NCBI GenBank assembly: GCA_020439945.1
Contig: JAGRPB010000014.1
Span: 1 to 48,528 of the forward strand
Origin: Verrucomicrobiia bacterium
GTDB taxonomy: Bacteria > Verrucomicrobiota > Verrucomicrobiia > Verrucomicrobiales > DEV007
DNA length: 48,528 nucleotides
Reading direction: 5' to 3'
Below the pieces are notes generated by a model. It made no database searches. It had not been told where the DNA came from and worked only from the letters and a program-made list of their open reading frames with translations. The translations under genes were made by a program, and so were the position numbers. Below, one piece after another: positions 23,679-32,918 of the stretch (the first letter of the stretch is position 1; every line of letters starts with the position of its first letter).

Positions 23679-24650
23679 ATGATGACTGTGGTGCGACCCT
23701 TCGTCATTCCTACCCAACTAGCCTGCTTGCTGACCGCGTCGCTCGTTGCGACCAGTTGCACGTCACCGGTGGTATCCGATTCGGCGCTTTCGTTCGCGAA
23801 ACAGCGCGTCTCGTCCGAGGTGGGCAGCGAGCCCAGAAAGGGCAGTCTTGTGATTGTCGATTATTCCAAGCCCTCCTCGGAGAAGCGGATGACGGTCGTC
23901 GATCTCAAGAACGGTCGCGCCCGCATGAACAGCCTGGTGGCCCACGGGGTGAATTCCGGCTTGCTCTATGCCACGAACTTCTCGGATCGCGTGGGTTCGA
24001 ACCAATCCTCGCTGGGACTCTATCGCGTGGGTGAAGAGTACTGGGGCAAACACGGACAGTCACTGCGTCTCGACGGGCTCGATCCCGGTTTCAACATCAA
24101 CGCTCGCAAGCGCGCCATCGTCATTCACGCGGCGGACTATGTCTCGAGAGAAGCCATGATCGCCAACCGGAATGAGGGCGGGCGCCTCGGGCGCAGCGCC
24201 GGCTGTCTTTCGCTGTCTGAAAAGGACATGAAGCGTCTGGAAAAGAAACTCGAGCGCCCGGCCTACGTTTTTGCCTACGCGCCCACGATGGTCGCCCAGG
24301 AAAACTACCCGGCGCCGGAAGTTCCCGCGGCGTTGCCGCCGGCAGCGGCTCCCTCGGTCGCACCGAAACAGTCGCTCCTGGCCTCCATGGTCAAGCCGGC
24401 CCGGAAACGAGCCGAAACGGTTCCCGAACCCGTCAGCACGCCAGCGCTGGTTCCTGTGTCCGCGCCGGATACCGCCCAGGCGGCGATGCCCAAACCGGAA
24501 TTGCTTGGCACCGTTCCCGCCACGGAACCGCCGGCAGCCGTCCCCGCTTCGCCGGTGGCCAGGGAACCGGTGGTCGCTTCGACGCCGTCGAACTCCCATC
24601 GGGAGCGCGAATGGACGCCGCTGCTGACCGCTACCAACGCCATTCGCTGA
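23679..24650 (+). CDS. Murein L,D-transpeptidase catalytic-domain lipoprotein (YkuD_2 type)
   Basis: 323 residues from the first of two adjacent ATGs (23679 or 23682). A signal peptide ends in a lipobox-like VATSC with Cys27. The catalytic region is the YkuD_2/PF13645 form: KGSLVIVDYSKPSSEKRMTV, RAIVIHAADYVS with His150, and GGRLGRSAGCLSLS with the nucleophile Cys176. It should cross-link peptidoglycan stem peptides through meso-DAP or attach proteins to them. After residue ~200 comes a long Pro/Ala-rich low-complexity tail that could span or lie in the cell wall. It has its own promoter-like sequence upstream and follows the exported Lon-like protease gene. Confidence 0.88.
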   Translation: MMTVVRPFVIPTQLACLLTASLVATSCTSPVVSDSALSFAKQRVSSEVGSEPRKGSLVIVDYSKPSSEKRMTVVDLKNGRARMNSLVAHGVNSGLLYATNFSDRVGSNQSSLGLYRVGEEYWGKHGQSLRLDGLDPGFNINARKRAIVIHAADYVSREAMIANRNEGGRLGRSAGCLSLSEKDMKRLEKKLERPAYVFAYAPTMVAQENYPAPEVPAALPPAAAPSVAPKQSLLASMVKPARKRAETVPEPVSTPALVPVSAPDTAQAAMPKPELLGTVPATEPPAAVPASPVAREPVVASTPSNSHREREWTPLLTATNAIR

Positions 24651-24700
24651 CGAAAAGTCGCGTGGCGGGCGTTGAGCGGGAAAAACCCGGCAAATTCCAT

Positions 24701-24735
24701 TCAACAGGGTCCGGTCGACGAGGCAACCCTGTTGA
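24701..24735. terminator. Hairpin after the L,D-transpeptidase gene
   Basis: tcaacagggt (24701-24710) and accctgttga (24726-24735) are a perfect 10-bp inverted repeat with a 15-nt loop, 50 bp after the transpeptidase stop. There is no T-run. The same accctgttga core recurs as direct repeats at 35095-35129 and in the palindrome at 41604-41642, so it belongs to a dispersed motif family. Confidence 0.45.
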
Positions 24736-24827
24736 CTCCCGGTCGGTTTTTCCGGCTGGATTTCCGACGAGGAGACCCCTCCGACGGCGCGTGTTCGCCA
24801 TTGTGCGAGTCGGCGGTATCCGGGACG

Positions 24828-25880
24828 ATGCGTGGAATGATGCGCGTGATTCTTCGAAGCCTGACAGTCGGGATTCTGATCGGAGTGACGGGGGGTGGCT
24901 CTGGTCCGGCGAAGGCGGGTGATGAGGAACTGCCCGTGCTGCTGCGCAGCCTACGCCCCGTGGAAACTCCCGCGCCACCCTTCGAAAACGGCCGGTTCGA
25001 ACCCGCGCAGGGAGAAACCATCGCGTTCATCGGCGGTACCAACACGTTCGATCAGGATCGCCACGGTTTTCTTGAGTCGCGTTTTCACCTCGCCTGGCCG
25101 CGGAAAAACCTGAAGCTTCGCAACCTCGCCTGGCAGGGTGATGTCCTCACCTACCAGGCCCGGCCACGCTATTTCTATACAGAGAAAGGCGACACCCAGC
25201 CGGGCAGCGTTCCCGACTCCCGCGAACGCACCGAACCCGGCATCCTTTTCATCGACTTCGGAAAAATGGAATCGCTTCCGGGTGGAACGTGGACGATCGA
25301 GGCCTATCGGGAAATGATCGAGCAGTTGAGCACGCGAACAAGGCGGCTCGTCCTCGTGGCGCCGACACCATTTTTTCCCGTGGGTCCGGCCAAGGCGGAA
25401 ACGGAGGCGCGTAACGAGCGTCTCGCGGAAGTGGTGGCCGATATCGGGAAGGTCGCGACGGAAAACGATGCCCTCTTCGTTGATCTGTTTACGCCTTTTC
25501 GCACCTCTCTCGAAGCGGGGTTTTCCCACGATGGTATTCACCTGACCGAATCGGGCCACCGCGCGGTCGCCGATGAAATCGCCAAGCAACTGAACTTTCC
25601 GAAAAGTCCCAAGCCGGACACTTCGCCGGATCTTTCCCAATCGCTGCGCCAGGCCATCGATCGCAAAAACCGGCTGTGGCAGCAATACTATCGACCGACC
25701 AATTGGGCGTTTCTCTTCGGCGATCGCCAGCATGTGCCGGCTTCGCGCGATCCGGTGGAGCGGAGTGAACGGTGGTTTCTGCGGGAAATCGATTCGCTGC
25801 CCGCGCTGATCGCGGAGACCGAGGCTGATATCCATCGTTATGCCGGCGAGATGGCGGCGCAAAACGCTTCCAACCAATGA
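24828..25880 (+). CDS. Exported SGNH-like protein with degenerate catalytic residues, partner of CxxCH protein
   Basis: 350 residues from the ATG at 24828 (24837 is an alternative); signal peptide near 1-30. SGNH layout: block I is ETIAFIGGTNTF near 63-74 (Thr where GDS has Ser), block II is NLAWQGD near 99-105, block III is IDFGKMES near 142-149 (Met where Asn is usual), and block V is SHDGIHLT with Asp235 and His238 intact. Two of the four signature residues are thus replaced. The C-terminal ~90 residues are helical (LRQAIDRKNRLWQQYYRPTN, then WAFLFGDRQ), as in the partners of PVC CxxCH proteins. Its stop overlaps the start of that next gene by four bases. It could be a binding protein or carry out a changed hydrolysis. 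Confidence 0.82.
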   Translation: MRGMMRVILRSLTVGILIGVTGGGSGPAKAGDEELPVLLRSLRPVETPAPPFENGRFEPAQGETIAFIGGTNTFDQDRHGFLESRFHLAWPRKNLKLRNLAWQGDVLTYQARPRYFYTEKGDTQPGSVPDSRERTEPGILFIDFGKMESLPGGTWTIEAYREMIEQLSTRTRRLVLVAPTPFFPVGPAKAETEARNERLAEVVADIGKVATENDALFVDLFTPFRTSLEAGFSHDGIHLTESGHRAVADEIAKQLNFPKSPKPDTSPDLSQSLRQAIDRKNRLWQQYYRPTNWAFLFGDRQHVPASRDPVERSERWFLREIDSLPALIAETEADIHRYAGEMAAQNASNQ

Positions 25881-28858
25881 GACCGCGCCTGATTTCAAAA
25901 TGGTTCAGCAGCGTTTGTACGATCGTGCTGACGCTGACAGGCGGTGGCGAGTACGGGCTCGCCATTAGTCCCGACAACGCTCCCGCGTCGGACAACTCCG
26001 TGGCTGCCGAACAGGCTGCATTTCAGATCCACGAAGACTTCGAGATCTCGCTGTTCGCCGATGAATCGCTCGGCATTGCCAATCCTATCGCGATCCAGTG
26101 GGACCCGCGCGGCCGTCTCTGGGTGCTGTGCACGCTGGCCTACGCGCAGCTGAAACCGGGTGAGCTCTCGGACGACAAGCTCTTCATTCTGGAAGATCGC
26201 GACGGCAACGGAAAGGCGGATCACTCGACCATGTTTGCCGACGGCCTGGAAATGCCGACGGGATTCGCGCTCGGTCACGGCGGCGTCTGGCTCGCGGAAG
26301 GGCCCGACCTCGTTTTTCTCCATGACACCGACGGGGACGATCAGGCCGACGAACGCAAGGTGATCCTGACCGGTTTCGGCACCGGCGACACACACCAGAA
26401 CATCAGCAACCTGAAGTTCGACGCCGGCGGGTTTCTCTACTTCACTCAGGGTCTCCACGCCTTTTCCCAAGTCGAAACACCTTGGGGCGTGGCTCGTGGC
26501 GACACCGCAGGTTTCTGGCGATTCAATCCGCGCGTGACAAAGCTGGAGCCCTTCGGCTTTCCCTCGATGACGAGCCAGAATCCCGCCGGCGTGGCGCTCG
26601 ATCGATGGGGATCGCTTTTCATCAAGAGCAACGGACCGCACCTCTGTTTCGCAGATCCCGCCCTGATTCCGACCACGCACTCGCGCGAGCTGATGGTGTC
26701 CGGTCAGGTCGGCCAGACACCGGGAAAAAGCATGGGCGGCGCGGTGGTGGAATCGTCGCATCCGCCGGACTGGATTCAGCATCACGCCATCATCGCGGGT
26801 TACTTCGCTCGGGAAGTCTCGGCATTACCACTGGTGGAGGAGGGCTCCGGTTTCGCGGTCTCGAAACCAATTCGCTTGCTCTACAGCGAGCACCCGAGTT
26901 TCCGTCCCGTCGACGTTCTCCCGGGACCGGATGGAGCCATCTACGTTGCCGATTGGTTCAATCCCATCATCAATCACTACCAGGTCAGTCTGCGCCATCC
27001 CGATCGCGACTACAGCCACGGCCGCATTTGGCGGCTGACGGCAAAAGGTAGGCCATTGATCGAGAAACCCGAGCTAAATGCGCTGGACTTGGAGGGCTGG
27101 TTCGAGCAACTCCGTTCCGGCGAACGTTGGACGCGAGAACAGGCGAGGCGTTTGCTTTCCGACCACGATGATCAGGAGGAAGTGGCGTCGCGCCTGCGCG
27201 ACTGGGTGGAAAGCGAACTCGATTCTTCCAACGCGGCCGATCAACTGGCGCTCGTCGAGTTGGCCGGGATCATGGAGTCGTTTGGAACGATCGATGCCGC
27301 GATGCTTGATCGTCTCCAGGCTTCGCCCAATCCGCAGGTCCGAGCCGCTGCCGCGCGAGCGATTGGTCGGGCTGTCGAACCGATCGCTGATGCCGATAAA
27401 CGACTCGCCGCCTTGCTCGCCGATTCGCATCCGCGGCCCCGGCTTGAAGCGGTCATCGCCTGCGCCAATCGTCCCAGCGCCGAATCGATGAAACTCGCGC
27501 TTTCCGTTCTCGATGCCGGAGAAATGGATCGCTTTGTCGACTACGCGCTGGGTCAGGCAGTGTTCGCGTTGGAGGAGAATTGGAAGCGGGCGCTTGAGAA
27601 AAACATCGCGTTCTTTGGCAACGCTTCGCATCTCGCTTTCGTTCTGGAAACGGTCGGTGGCGAGGACGCGGCAGGTTTTGCCTGTGAGAGACTGAAAGAA
27701 GATCTAGAAGCGAACGAACGGTCTCGCCTGTTCGCGGTGTTGGCCCGTTTTGGCGATGTGGCGGACCTGCGCAAGGCGTTCATGGAAGGATATCAGAATG
27801 ACGATGTCTCTCTGTTGACTGTGGTGGCGGATGCCTCCGAAAGCCGGAAACTGAAACCGGACGAGCAGTTTGTCATCGCGCTTCAAGGGCTTATCGGTTC
27901 AAAAGATGAACTGTCGATTCTGGGATACCGGCTGGCGGGACTCTGGAAAGTGGGTGGGGTGAACCTCGGTCCGTCTTCTACGGAGTCTTCGCTCGCTGTA
28001 AGCCGCGCTCGTCTCAGAGCCATGGCCGAGATACTGAATGCTTCAGCCGCGGGGTCGATTCTTGATGAGCTGGAAGGTGCCGAACGTCCGGAAATCAAAG
28101 TGGCCGCCATGGAGGCGCTTATGATTTCCGACGCAAAAGTGGCGGCGGAAACCGCCGTGAAACATCTGGCGACGGAGGAAGAGAAAGCGCTGTCTCTTGC
28201 TCGACCCTTGCTCGCAGACGCGCATGGTTCTGCGGCGCTGGCAGCGGCATTGGATGAGTCCGAGAAGAAAATCGAAGCGACGACCGCTCAGGCTTTGCTC
28301 AACTTGATGAATCAAACCGGTCGCTCCGATCCCAAGCTGACACCTATTCTAAACCAGATCGCTGGCATCGAATCGGCGGCGCCGGAGTATGACGCCGAAC
28401 GCGTTCAGAAAATCGTCGCCGAAATCCGGGGCGGGAAGGGCGATCCCGAGAAAGGCCGCGACGTCTACCTGATGGCGCAGCTCAGCTGCATCGCTTGTCA
28501 TCGCGTCGGCGATGAAGGTGGCGTGATCGGACCTGCGCTGACCAATGTCGGGGCCGGGATGCCGCTGGATCAGATCGTGGAGTCGGTGCTTTGGCCGGAT
28601 CGGCAGATCAAGGAAGGATTCCAGGCGGTTTCCCTAACCACGAAGGACGGCAAGGCGATCACCGGTTACCTGGAGCGCGAAGACGACGACCTCATCTGGT
28701 ACCGCAACACGACCGCACCTTGGATTTTGCCGTTGGAAAAAACAACCGTCGCCGAGCGTCGCAACCTGCCGACCCTGATGCCGGCGGGCCTGACGCATTC
28801 GCTAAGCGAGGAACAGTTTCTCGATCTGATCGCCTATTTGGCGTCGTTGAAGGGCTGA
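25877..28858 (+). CDS. PVC-type membrane-bound dehydrogenase-like protein: beta-propeller, HEAT repeats, CxxCH haem domain
   Basis: 993 residues. Signal peptide near 1-33. Residues ~50-390 are a PVC-type beta-propeller (FEISLFADESLGIANPIAIQ, QWDPRGRLWVLCTLAYAQLK, LEMPTGFALGHGGVWLAEGP, GPDGAIYVADWFNPIINHYQ). The middle ~400-820 is a helical HEAT-like array, and the C-terminus ~840-993 is a cytochrome-c-like domain with CIACH (Cys871, Cys874, His875). This TIGR02604/TIGR02603 architecture is typical of Planctomycetes and Verrucomicrobia and is thought to oxidise exported sugars or similar compounds with electrons passed to haem c. Start ATG overlaps the SGNH-like stop (25877-25880), so the two are translationally coupled and probably act as one complex. 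Confidence 0.92.
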   Translation: MRPRLISKWFSSVCTIVLTLTGGGEYGLAISPDNAPASDNSVAAEQAAFQIHEDFEISLFADESLGIANPIAIQWDPRGRLWVLCTLAYAQLKPGELSDDKLFILEDRDGNGKADHSTMFADGLEMPTGFALGHGGVWLAEGPDLVFLHDTDGDDQADERKVILTGFGTGDTHQNISNLKFDAGGFLYFTQGLHAFSQVETPWGVARGDTAGFWRFNPRVTKLEPFGFPSMTSQNPAGVALDRWGSLFIKSNGPHLCFADPALIPTTHSRELMVSGQVGQTPGKSMGGAVVESSHPPDWIQHHAIIAGYFAREVSALPLVEEGSGFAVSKPIRLLYSEHPSFRPVDVLPGPDGAIYVADWFNPIINHYQVSLRHPDRDYSHGRIWRLTAKGRPLIEKPELNALDLEGWFEQLRSGERWTREQARRLLSDHDDQEEVASRLRDWVESELDSSNAADQLALVELAGIMESFGTIDAAMLDRLQASPNPQVRAAAARAIGRAVEPIADADKRLAALLADSHPRPRLEAVIACANRPSAESMKLALSVLDAGEMDRFVDYALGQAVFALEENWKRALEKNIAFFGNASHLAFVLETVGGEDAAGFACERLKEDLEANERSRLFAVLARFGDVADLRKAFMEGYQNDDVSLLTVVADASESRKLKPDEQFVIALQGLIGSKDELSILGYRLAGLWKVGGVNLGPSSTESSLAVSRARLRAMAEILNASAAGSILDELEGAERPEIKVAAMEALMISDAKVAAETAVKHLATEEEKALSLARPLLADAHGSAALAAALDESEKKIEATTAQALLNLMNQTGRSDPKLTPILNQIAGIESAAPEYDAERVQKIVAEIRGGKGDPEKGRDVYLMAQLSCIACHRVGDEGGVIGPALTNVGAGMPLDQIVESVLWPDRQIKEGFQAVSLTTKDGKAITGYLEREDDDLIWYRNTTAPWILPLEKTTVAERRNLPTLMPAGLTHSLSEEQFLDLIAYLASLKG

Positions 28859-28931
28859 ACTGCGAATTGACGCGAATGAACACCAATATTTTCTGATGCA
28901 TCGTGCCGCCCTTCCTGACAGTATTCCGTCC

Positions 28932-29816
28932 ATGAAACTCCTCTCCCTTTTCGCTGCCGTCCTGGCGACCGCTTTCGCCTTTCTTCCTCTCCCGTCCAAC
29001 GCGCTCGAACCAACGACGGCCGATCTCGCCTACGGCACGGAGCGGCCCGAGATTCAAGCGCTCGATGTCTATCTCGCCAAGGCGGAGAAAGCGGTGCCGG
29101 CGATGGTCTACATTCATGGCGGTGGCTGGCGGGCCGGATCGAAGAAGCCGATCCCCGGCATTCTCGCCAAGGGCGTGGAAAACGGCTGGTGGTCGGTGGT
29201 CGCGGTCGAGTATCGCTTCACCGATGTCGCCATTCATCCGGCGCAGGTGAATGACTGCGTGCGCGCGATCCAGTTCGTGCGCGAGAACGCGGCGAAGTGG
29301 AACATCGATCCGAATCGCATCGGTGTCACCGGCGGATCGGCAGGCGGTCATCTCTCGCTCTGGCTGGCGCTGGCCGATGACGCCGCCGATCCCGATGCGG
29401 AGGACCCGGTGCAGCGCCAATCATCTCGTGTTACTTGCGCCGTGGGTTTCGCCGGCCCGACCGATTGGAGCCTGCTCGCCGAGATCGATCACAAGCACCC
29501 GGCCTACCGACAACTGCTCGGCTACGAACCCGGTACGCCGGCCGGAGAAATGTCCGCCGAATTGAAGGCTAGCGTTTCCCCGATCAGCTACGTCTCGAAA
29601 GATGATCCGCCGATCCTCATCGTTCACGGCGATGCCGACGACATCGTGCCGATCGAGCACGCGCAGCGTCTGGAGGAAAAACTCGAGGCGGCCGGAGTCG
29701 AGTCCGAACTTTTCGTAGTCGAGGGCGGGAAACACAACGTCGCCGGCGCGGGAGGCGAGGACGTAGCGATCAAGGTGACCGCCTTTCTCAAAGAGCACCT
29801 CGGAATCGAGAACTGA
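28932..29816 (+). CDS. Exported alpha/beta hydrolase (HGGG esterase/lipase type)
   Basis: 294 residues from the ATG at 28932, which begins a signal peptide (MKLLSLFAAVLATAFAFLPL). Hormone-sensitive-lipase/esterase hallmarks: oxyanion motif IHGGGW near 61-66, nucleophile GGSAGG with Ser136, acid VHGDADDIVP with Asp236, base GGKHN with His268. Such enzymes cleave short acyl esters. It follows the CxxCH gene by 73 bp on the same strand and may be the last gene of that transcript, acting on acetylated sugars. Its stop is 8 bp from the stop of the convergent pyrC. Confidence 0.9.
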   Translation: MKLLSLFAAVLATAFAFLPLPSNALEPTTADLAYGTERPEIQALDVYLAKAEKAVPAMVYIHGGGWRAGSKKPIPGILAKGVENGWWSVVAVEYRFTDVAIHPAQVNDCVRAIQFVRENAAKWNIDPNRIGVTGGSAGGHLSLWLALADDAADPDAEDPVQRQSSRVTCAVGFAGPTDWSLLAEIDHKHPAYRQLLGYEPGTPAGEMSAELKASVSPISYVSKDDPPILIVHGDADDIVPIEHAQRLEEKLEAAGVESELFVVEGGKHNVAGAGGEDVAIKVTAFLKEHLGIEN

Positions 29817-29824
29817 GCTCGATT

Positions 29825-30916
29825 CTACGCCAATCGCCAGGTCAGCGGCAGGTTCATCCCCAGCGGCAACGGGGTGACCGGTCCGGCTTGGGTATTCAGG
29901 ATCGGGGTTTCCGAGATCTCCTTCTCGAGTTGGAATCGTTCTGCCGAAGGTTCGAACCCGTAGAAAGCGGGACCGTTGAGGGAAAGGAAGCGTTCGAAAG
30001 TGCTGAGCCCGGCTGAGCTCGCCAGATCGACGCCGCTTTCCTCGAATCCCATCGCGTAAAGTTGCGGAGCGCATCCGCCGGTAAAACACCCGGCCGCGCA
30101 TCCGCAATCAGTCGCTTTCACGGTGTGAGGGGCGCTGTCGGTTCCGGCGAAATACTTGGTCTGCCCTGTCTCGATGGCGACTTCGCGGAGAGCGTCGCGA
30201 TCGTCGTCGAACTTCACGATCGGCAGGCAGTAGAGGTGATACTTCAACCCCTGGATGAGATCGCCAATGGTGTAAAGGAGGTGCTGGGGAGTGATGGTCG
30301 CGCCGACTTGGTTCGAGGCATGTTTCACGAAGTAAGCCGCTTCTTTCGTGGTGATGTGTTCGCAGACGATCTTCAGTTTCGGATGCTGTTCCAGGAGGCG
30401 CGGCATCAGGTCGCGGTAAAAAAGCGATTCCGCATTTCGATTGCTGGCGAGATAGTCCGCGCCGCCGAGCCCGTGTTGCTCACCGTGGATGCAGAGAACG
30501 ATCCCGTTTTCCTCCATGGCCCGAAAGACATCGCTTCCGAGGAAATCGGCCATCGGCGCACCGTGTTCCGCGTTGGTGGTGCCGTGAGGCGGATAATATT
30601 TCGCGGCTCTCAGGAGTCCGCTTTCGGCTCCCTCCACGATCATTTCCGGGGTCGTCTCCCGGGTGAGATAGAGCGGTACGATCAATTGTTCGAAGGCGTC
30701 GGCTCCCGCCTCGCGCAGATCGGCGGCGTAGCTCTCGATCGTCCAGCTGTCTTCCCGGTTTTCACCCGAGACCCGAGACACCGGCGGTTTTGTGTTCGGC
30801 ATGGCCAGCGCCCCGGCGCAGCCCATGTCCAGATGGGCCTGGATGTAGGCGGGCATGGCGGGTCCCTGGCGGAAATGAGTGTGGAGATCAAACCACTTCG
30901 GCAACTCGAGCGTCAT
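29825..30916 (-). CDS. pyrC: Dihydroorotase (PyrC type)
   Basis: 363 residues. Start ATG 30916 gives MTLELPKWFDLHTH; an in-frame ATG at 30928 adds four residues. It interconverts N-carbamoyl-aspartate and dihydroorotate in pyrimidine synthesis. Active-site blocks match E. coli PyrC: DLHTHFRQ (metal His12, His14), the carbamylated lysine in AAKYYPPHGTTN (Lys106), CIHGEQ, IVCEHITT and GTDSAPHTVKATDCGCAAGC near the C-terminal part. Length is slightly above the usual ~345. The gene stands alone: the plus-strand SulP gene diverges across 282 bp. upp lies elsewhere in the window (47330), so pyrimidine genes are not clustered. Confidence 0.93.
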   Translation of the reverse strand: MTLELPKWFDLHTHFRQGPAMPAYIQAHLDMGCAGALAMPNTKPPVSRVSGENREDSWTIESYAADLREAGADAFEQLIVPLYLTRETTPEMIVEGAESGLLRAAKYYPPHGTTNAEHGAPMADFLGSDVFRAMEENGIVLCIHGEQHGLGGADYLASNRNAESLFYRDLMPRLLEQHPKLKIVCEHITTKEAAYFVKHASNQVGATITPQHLLYTIGDLIQGLKYHLYCLPIVKFDDDRDALREVAIETGQTKYFAGTDSAPHTVKATDCGCAAGCFTGGCAPQLYAMGFEESGVDLASSAGLSTFERFLSLNGPAFYGFEPSAERFQLEKEISETPILNTQAGPVTPLPLGMNLPLTWRLA

Positions 30917-31198
30917 GGCGACATCCATAGCCCCGGCGAGCCTTGGTTCCAAGTGCCGATCACGAGCGAATCGGGAAGAACGACTTGAACTTCCGGCGAT
31001 TCGGGCGAAAGAAGGCCCGCGCAGGCTGGCTGGCGGGCAAATAGTGCGATCGGAAGATCGATCGACTGGCGCGGCGGCGGGACCCCCACTGGGCACCCGA
31101 AAGTTTCGTGATTCCGCATGAGTGGGAAACACGAATCGGTCTTTCGAATCAGAAAGTGCTTCTGGCCTTTCTCAATTCCTAACGTTTCCAGTTCAGTC

Positions 31199-32806
31199 AT
31201 GTTCGATCTTTTCCGCAAGAAAAACGGCAACTACAAAGACGATCTTCTCTCGGGCCTCACCGTGGCCCTGGCGCTGGTTCCGGAGGCGATTGCCTTCGCG
31301 TTTGCCGCCGGTGTCGATCCGCTGGTCGGACTCTGGGCGGCCGTCTTCATGGGTTTCATCACGGCGGCGTTTGGTGGCCGACCGGGCATGATCTCCGGCG
31401 CCACGGGAGCGATCGCGGTGGTCGCTGGGAAAGCGGTAATTCACGGAGATGCGCTGGGCGAAGGTCTCGGGCTCCAGTATCTCTTCGCAGTGATCATGAT
31501 CGCCGGTATCATCCAGATCACCTTCGGTCTGTTGAAGCTGGGCCGTTTTCTCCGGTTGGTGCCGCACCCGGTGATGATCGGTTTCGTCAACGGGCTCGCC
31601 ATCGTCATTCTCATGGCGCAGTTCCCTTCGTTCCGGGATCCGCAGTCGGGCGAGTGGCTGGCCGGTCAACCGCTGGCGGTGATGGTCGGACTGGTCGCGC
31701 TGACCATGGTCATCATCCAGTTTTTCCCCAAGCTGACCAAGGCGGTTCCGTCGTCGCTGGTGGCCATCGTCACGGTGGGATTGATCGCCTTCTTCTTTTT
31801 TCGCGACTCCGCCACGGTGTCGAACGTGCTTGCCCAAGCTGCGGGAAATCCAGAAGGCAAACTCTCCGGATCGTTTCCGCTCCCGGCTTTGCCTACGGGA
31901 ATTGATTGGGGCGGCGAGTGGCAGTTCCTGCTCAAGACCGCGTTCACCATCGCCATGGTGGGGATCATCGAGTCGCTCATGACGCTGCAGCTCATCGATG
32001 AAATCACCGAGACACGCGGACAGGGAAATCGCGAATGCATCGCCCAGGGCAGCGCCAATTTTCTCTCCGGTCTCTTTGGCGGCATGGGCGGCTGCGCCAT
32101 GATTGGTCAATCACTCATCAACTTGAAATCCGGCGGTCGCGGCCGCACCTCCGGCATCACCGCGGCGGTGGCACTGGCGTTTTTCATCATGGTCGGCGGA
32201 CCGGTGATCGAGAAAATCCCCATCGCCGCGCTCGTCGGCGTGATGTTCATGGTCGTGATCGGAACCTTCGAATGGTCCTCGCTCAAGACTTTCGGCAAGG
32301 TGCCTTTTTCTGAGATCCTCGTTATCGTGGCGGTGACACTGGTGACCGTTTTCCTCCACGATCTCGCCACCGCGGTGTTCGTCGGCATCATTCTCTCGGC
32401 GCTGGTGTTCGCCTGGGAGAGTTCGAAGCACGTCTACGTTCGCGTCGAAAAGGAGACCGATGACGAAAAGATCTACTCGCTCGAAGGACTTCTCTACTTC
32501 GGTTCAGTGCGCGATTTTTCCGACCACTTCCAAGCCAAGTCTGATGTGCCGAACATCGTGATCGATTTCGGCCACGCCCGGGTCTGCGACATGTCCGGTC
32601 TCGAGGCCATCAACGCCATCGCTGAGCGCTATCGTCAGGCGGGGAAAAACCTGCGCCTGCGTCACCTCTCCGCCGACTGCCGCGGCATGCTGGAAAAAGC
32701 TGGCGCCATGGTCGACGTCGAGGTGTTGCCCGACGATCCCGCCTACACCGTGGCGCGGCTGCGGCGCGACGCGAAAGTCGACTCGCCTCGAAGCGCGGTG
32801 ACTTGA
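31199..32806 (+). CDS. SulP-family anion transporter with C-terminal STAS domain
   Basis: 535 residues from the ATG at 31199. About 10-12 membrane segments run from residue ~20 to ~410, starting with DDLLSGLTVALALVPEAIAF, a canonical SulP first helix. FGGRPGMISGATGAIAVVAG holds the conserved glycines of the transport site, then HPVMIGFVNGLAIVILMAQF. The cytoplasmic C-terminus from ~425 is a STAS domain (IYSLEGLLYFGSVRDFSDHF, then NIVIDFGHARVCDMSGLEAI). It may move sulfate, bicarbonate or a dicarboxylate in exchange with Na+, H+ or another anion; carbonic-anhydrase context is absent. Followed by the palindrome at 32824-32915. Confidence 0.92.
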   Translation: MFDLFRKKNGNYKDDLLSGLTVALALVPEAIAFAFAAGVDPLVGLWAAVFMGFITAAFGGRPGMISGATGAIAVVAGKAVIHGDALGEGLGLQYLFAVIMIAGIIQITFGLLKLGRFLRLVPHPVMIGFVNGLAIVILMAQFPSFRDPQSGEWLAGQPLAVMVGLVALTMVIIQFFPKLTKAVPSSLVAIVTVGLIAFFFFRDSATVSNVLAQAAGNPEGKLSGSFPLPALPTGIDWGGEWQFLLKTAFTIAMVGIIESLMTLQLIDEITETRGQGNRECIAQGSANFLSGLFGGMGGCAMIGQSLINLKSGGRGRTSGITAAVALAFFIMVGGPVIEKIPIAALVGVMFMVVIGTFEWSSLKTFGKVPFSEILVIVAVTLVTVFLHDLATAVFVGIILSALVFAWESSKHVYVRVEKETDDEKIYSLEGLLYFGSVRDFSDHFQAKSDVPNIVIDFGHARVCDMSGLEAINAIAERYRQAGKNLRLRHLSADCRGMLEKAGAMVDVEVLPDDPAYTVARLRRDAKVDSPRSAVT

Positions 32807-32823
32807 GCGGTCAAAGCTCGAAA

Positions 32824-32915
32824 CGGAGAGGCGATTTGCAATCGCCTGCGTCGTTCCTGTCGAGCGCTCTGTCTCTCTTCCGAGGCTCTGCGGGCGATTG
32901 GAAATCGCCCCTCCG
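32824..32915. terminator. Long inverted repeat between convergent SulP and M3 genes
   Basis: The arm at 32824-32846 begins cggagaggcgatttgcaatc; it pairs with 32893-32915 over 23 bp with two mismatches, 46 bp apart. Each arm itself contains a small gcgattt/aatcgc palindrome. It lies between the SulP stop (32806) and the M3 peptidase stop (32919), so it can close both transcripts. The ggaggggcga core is shared with the hairpin at 598-667. Confidence 0.6.
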
Positions 32916-32918
32916 AAG

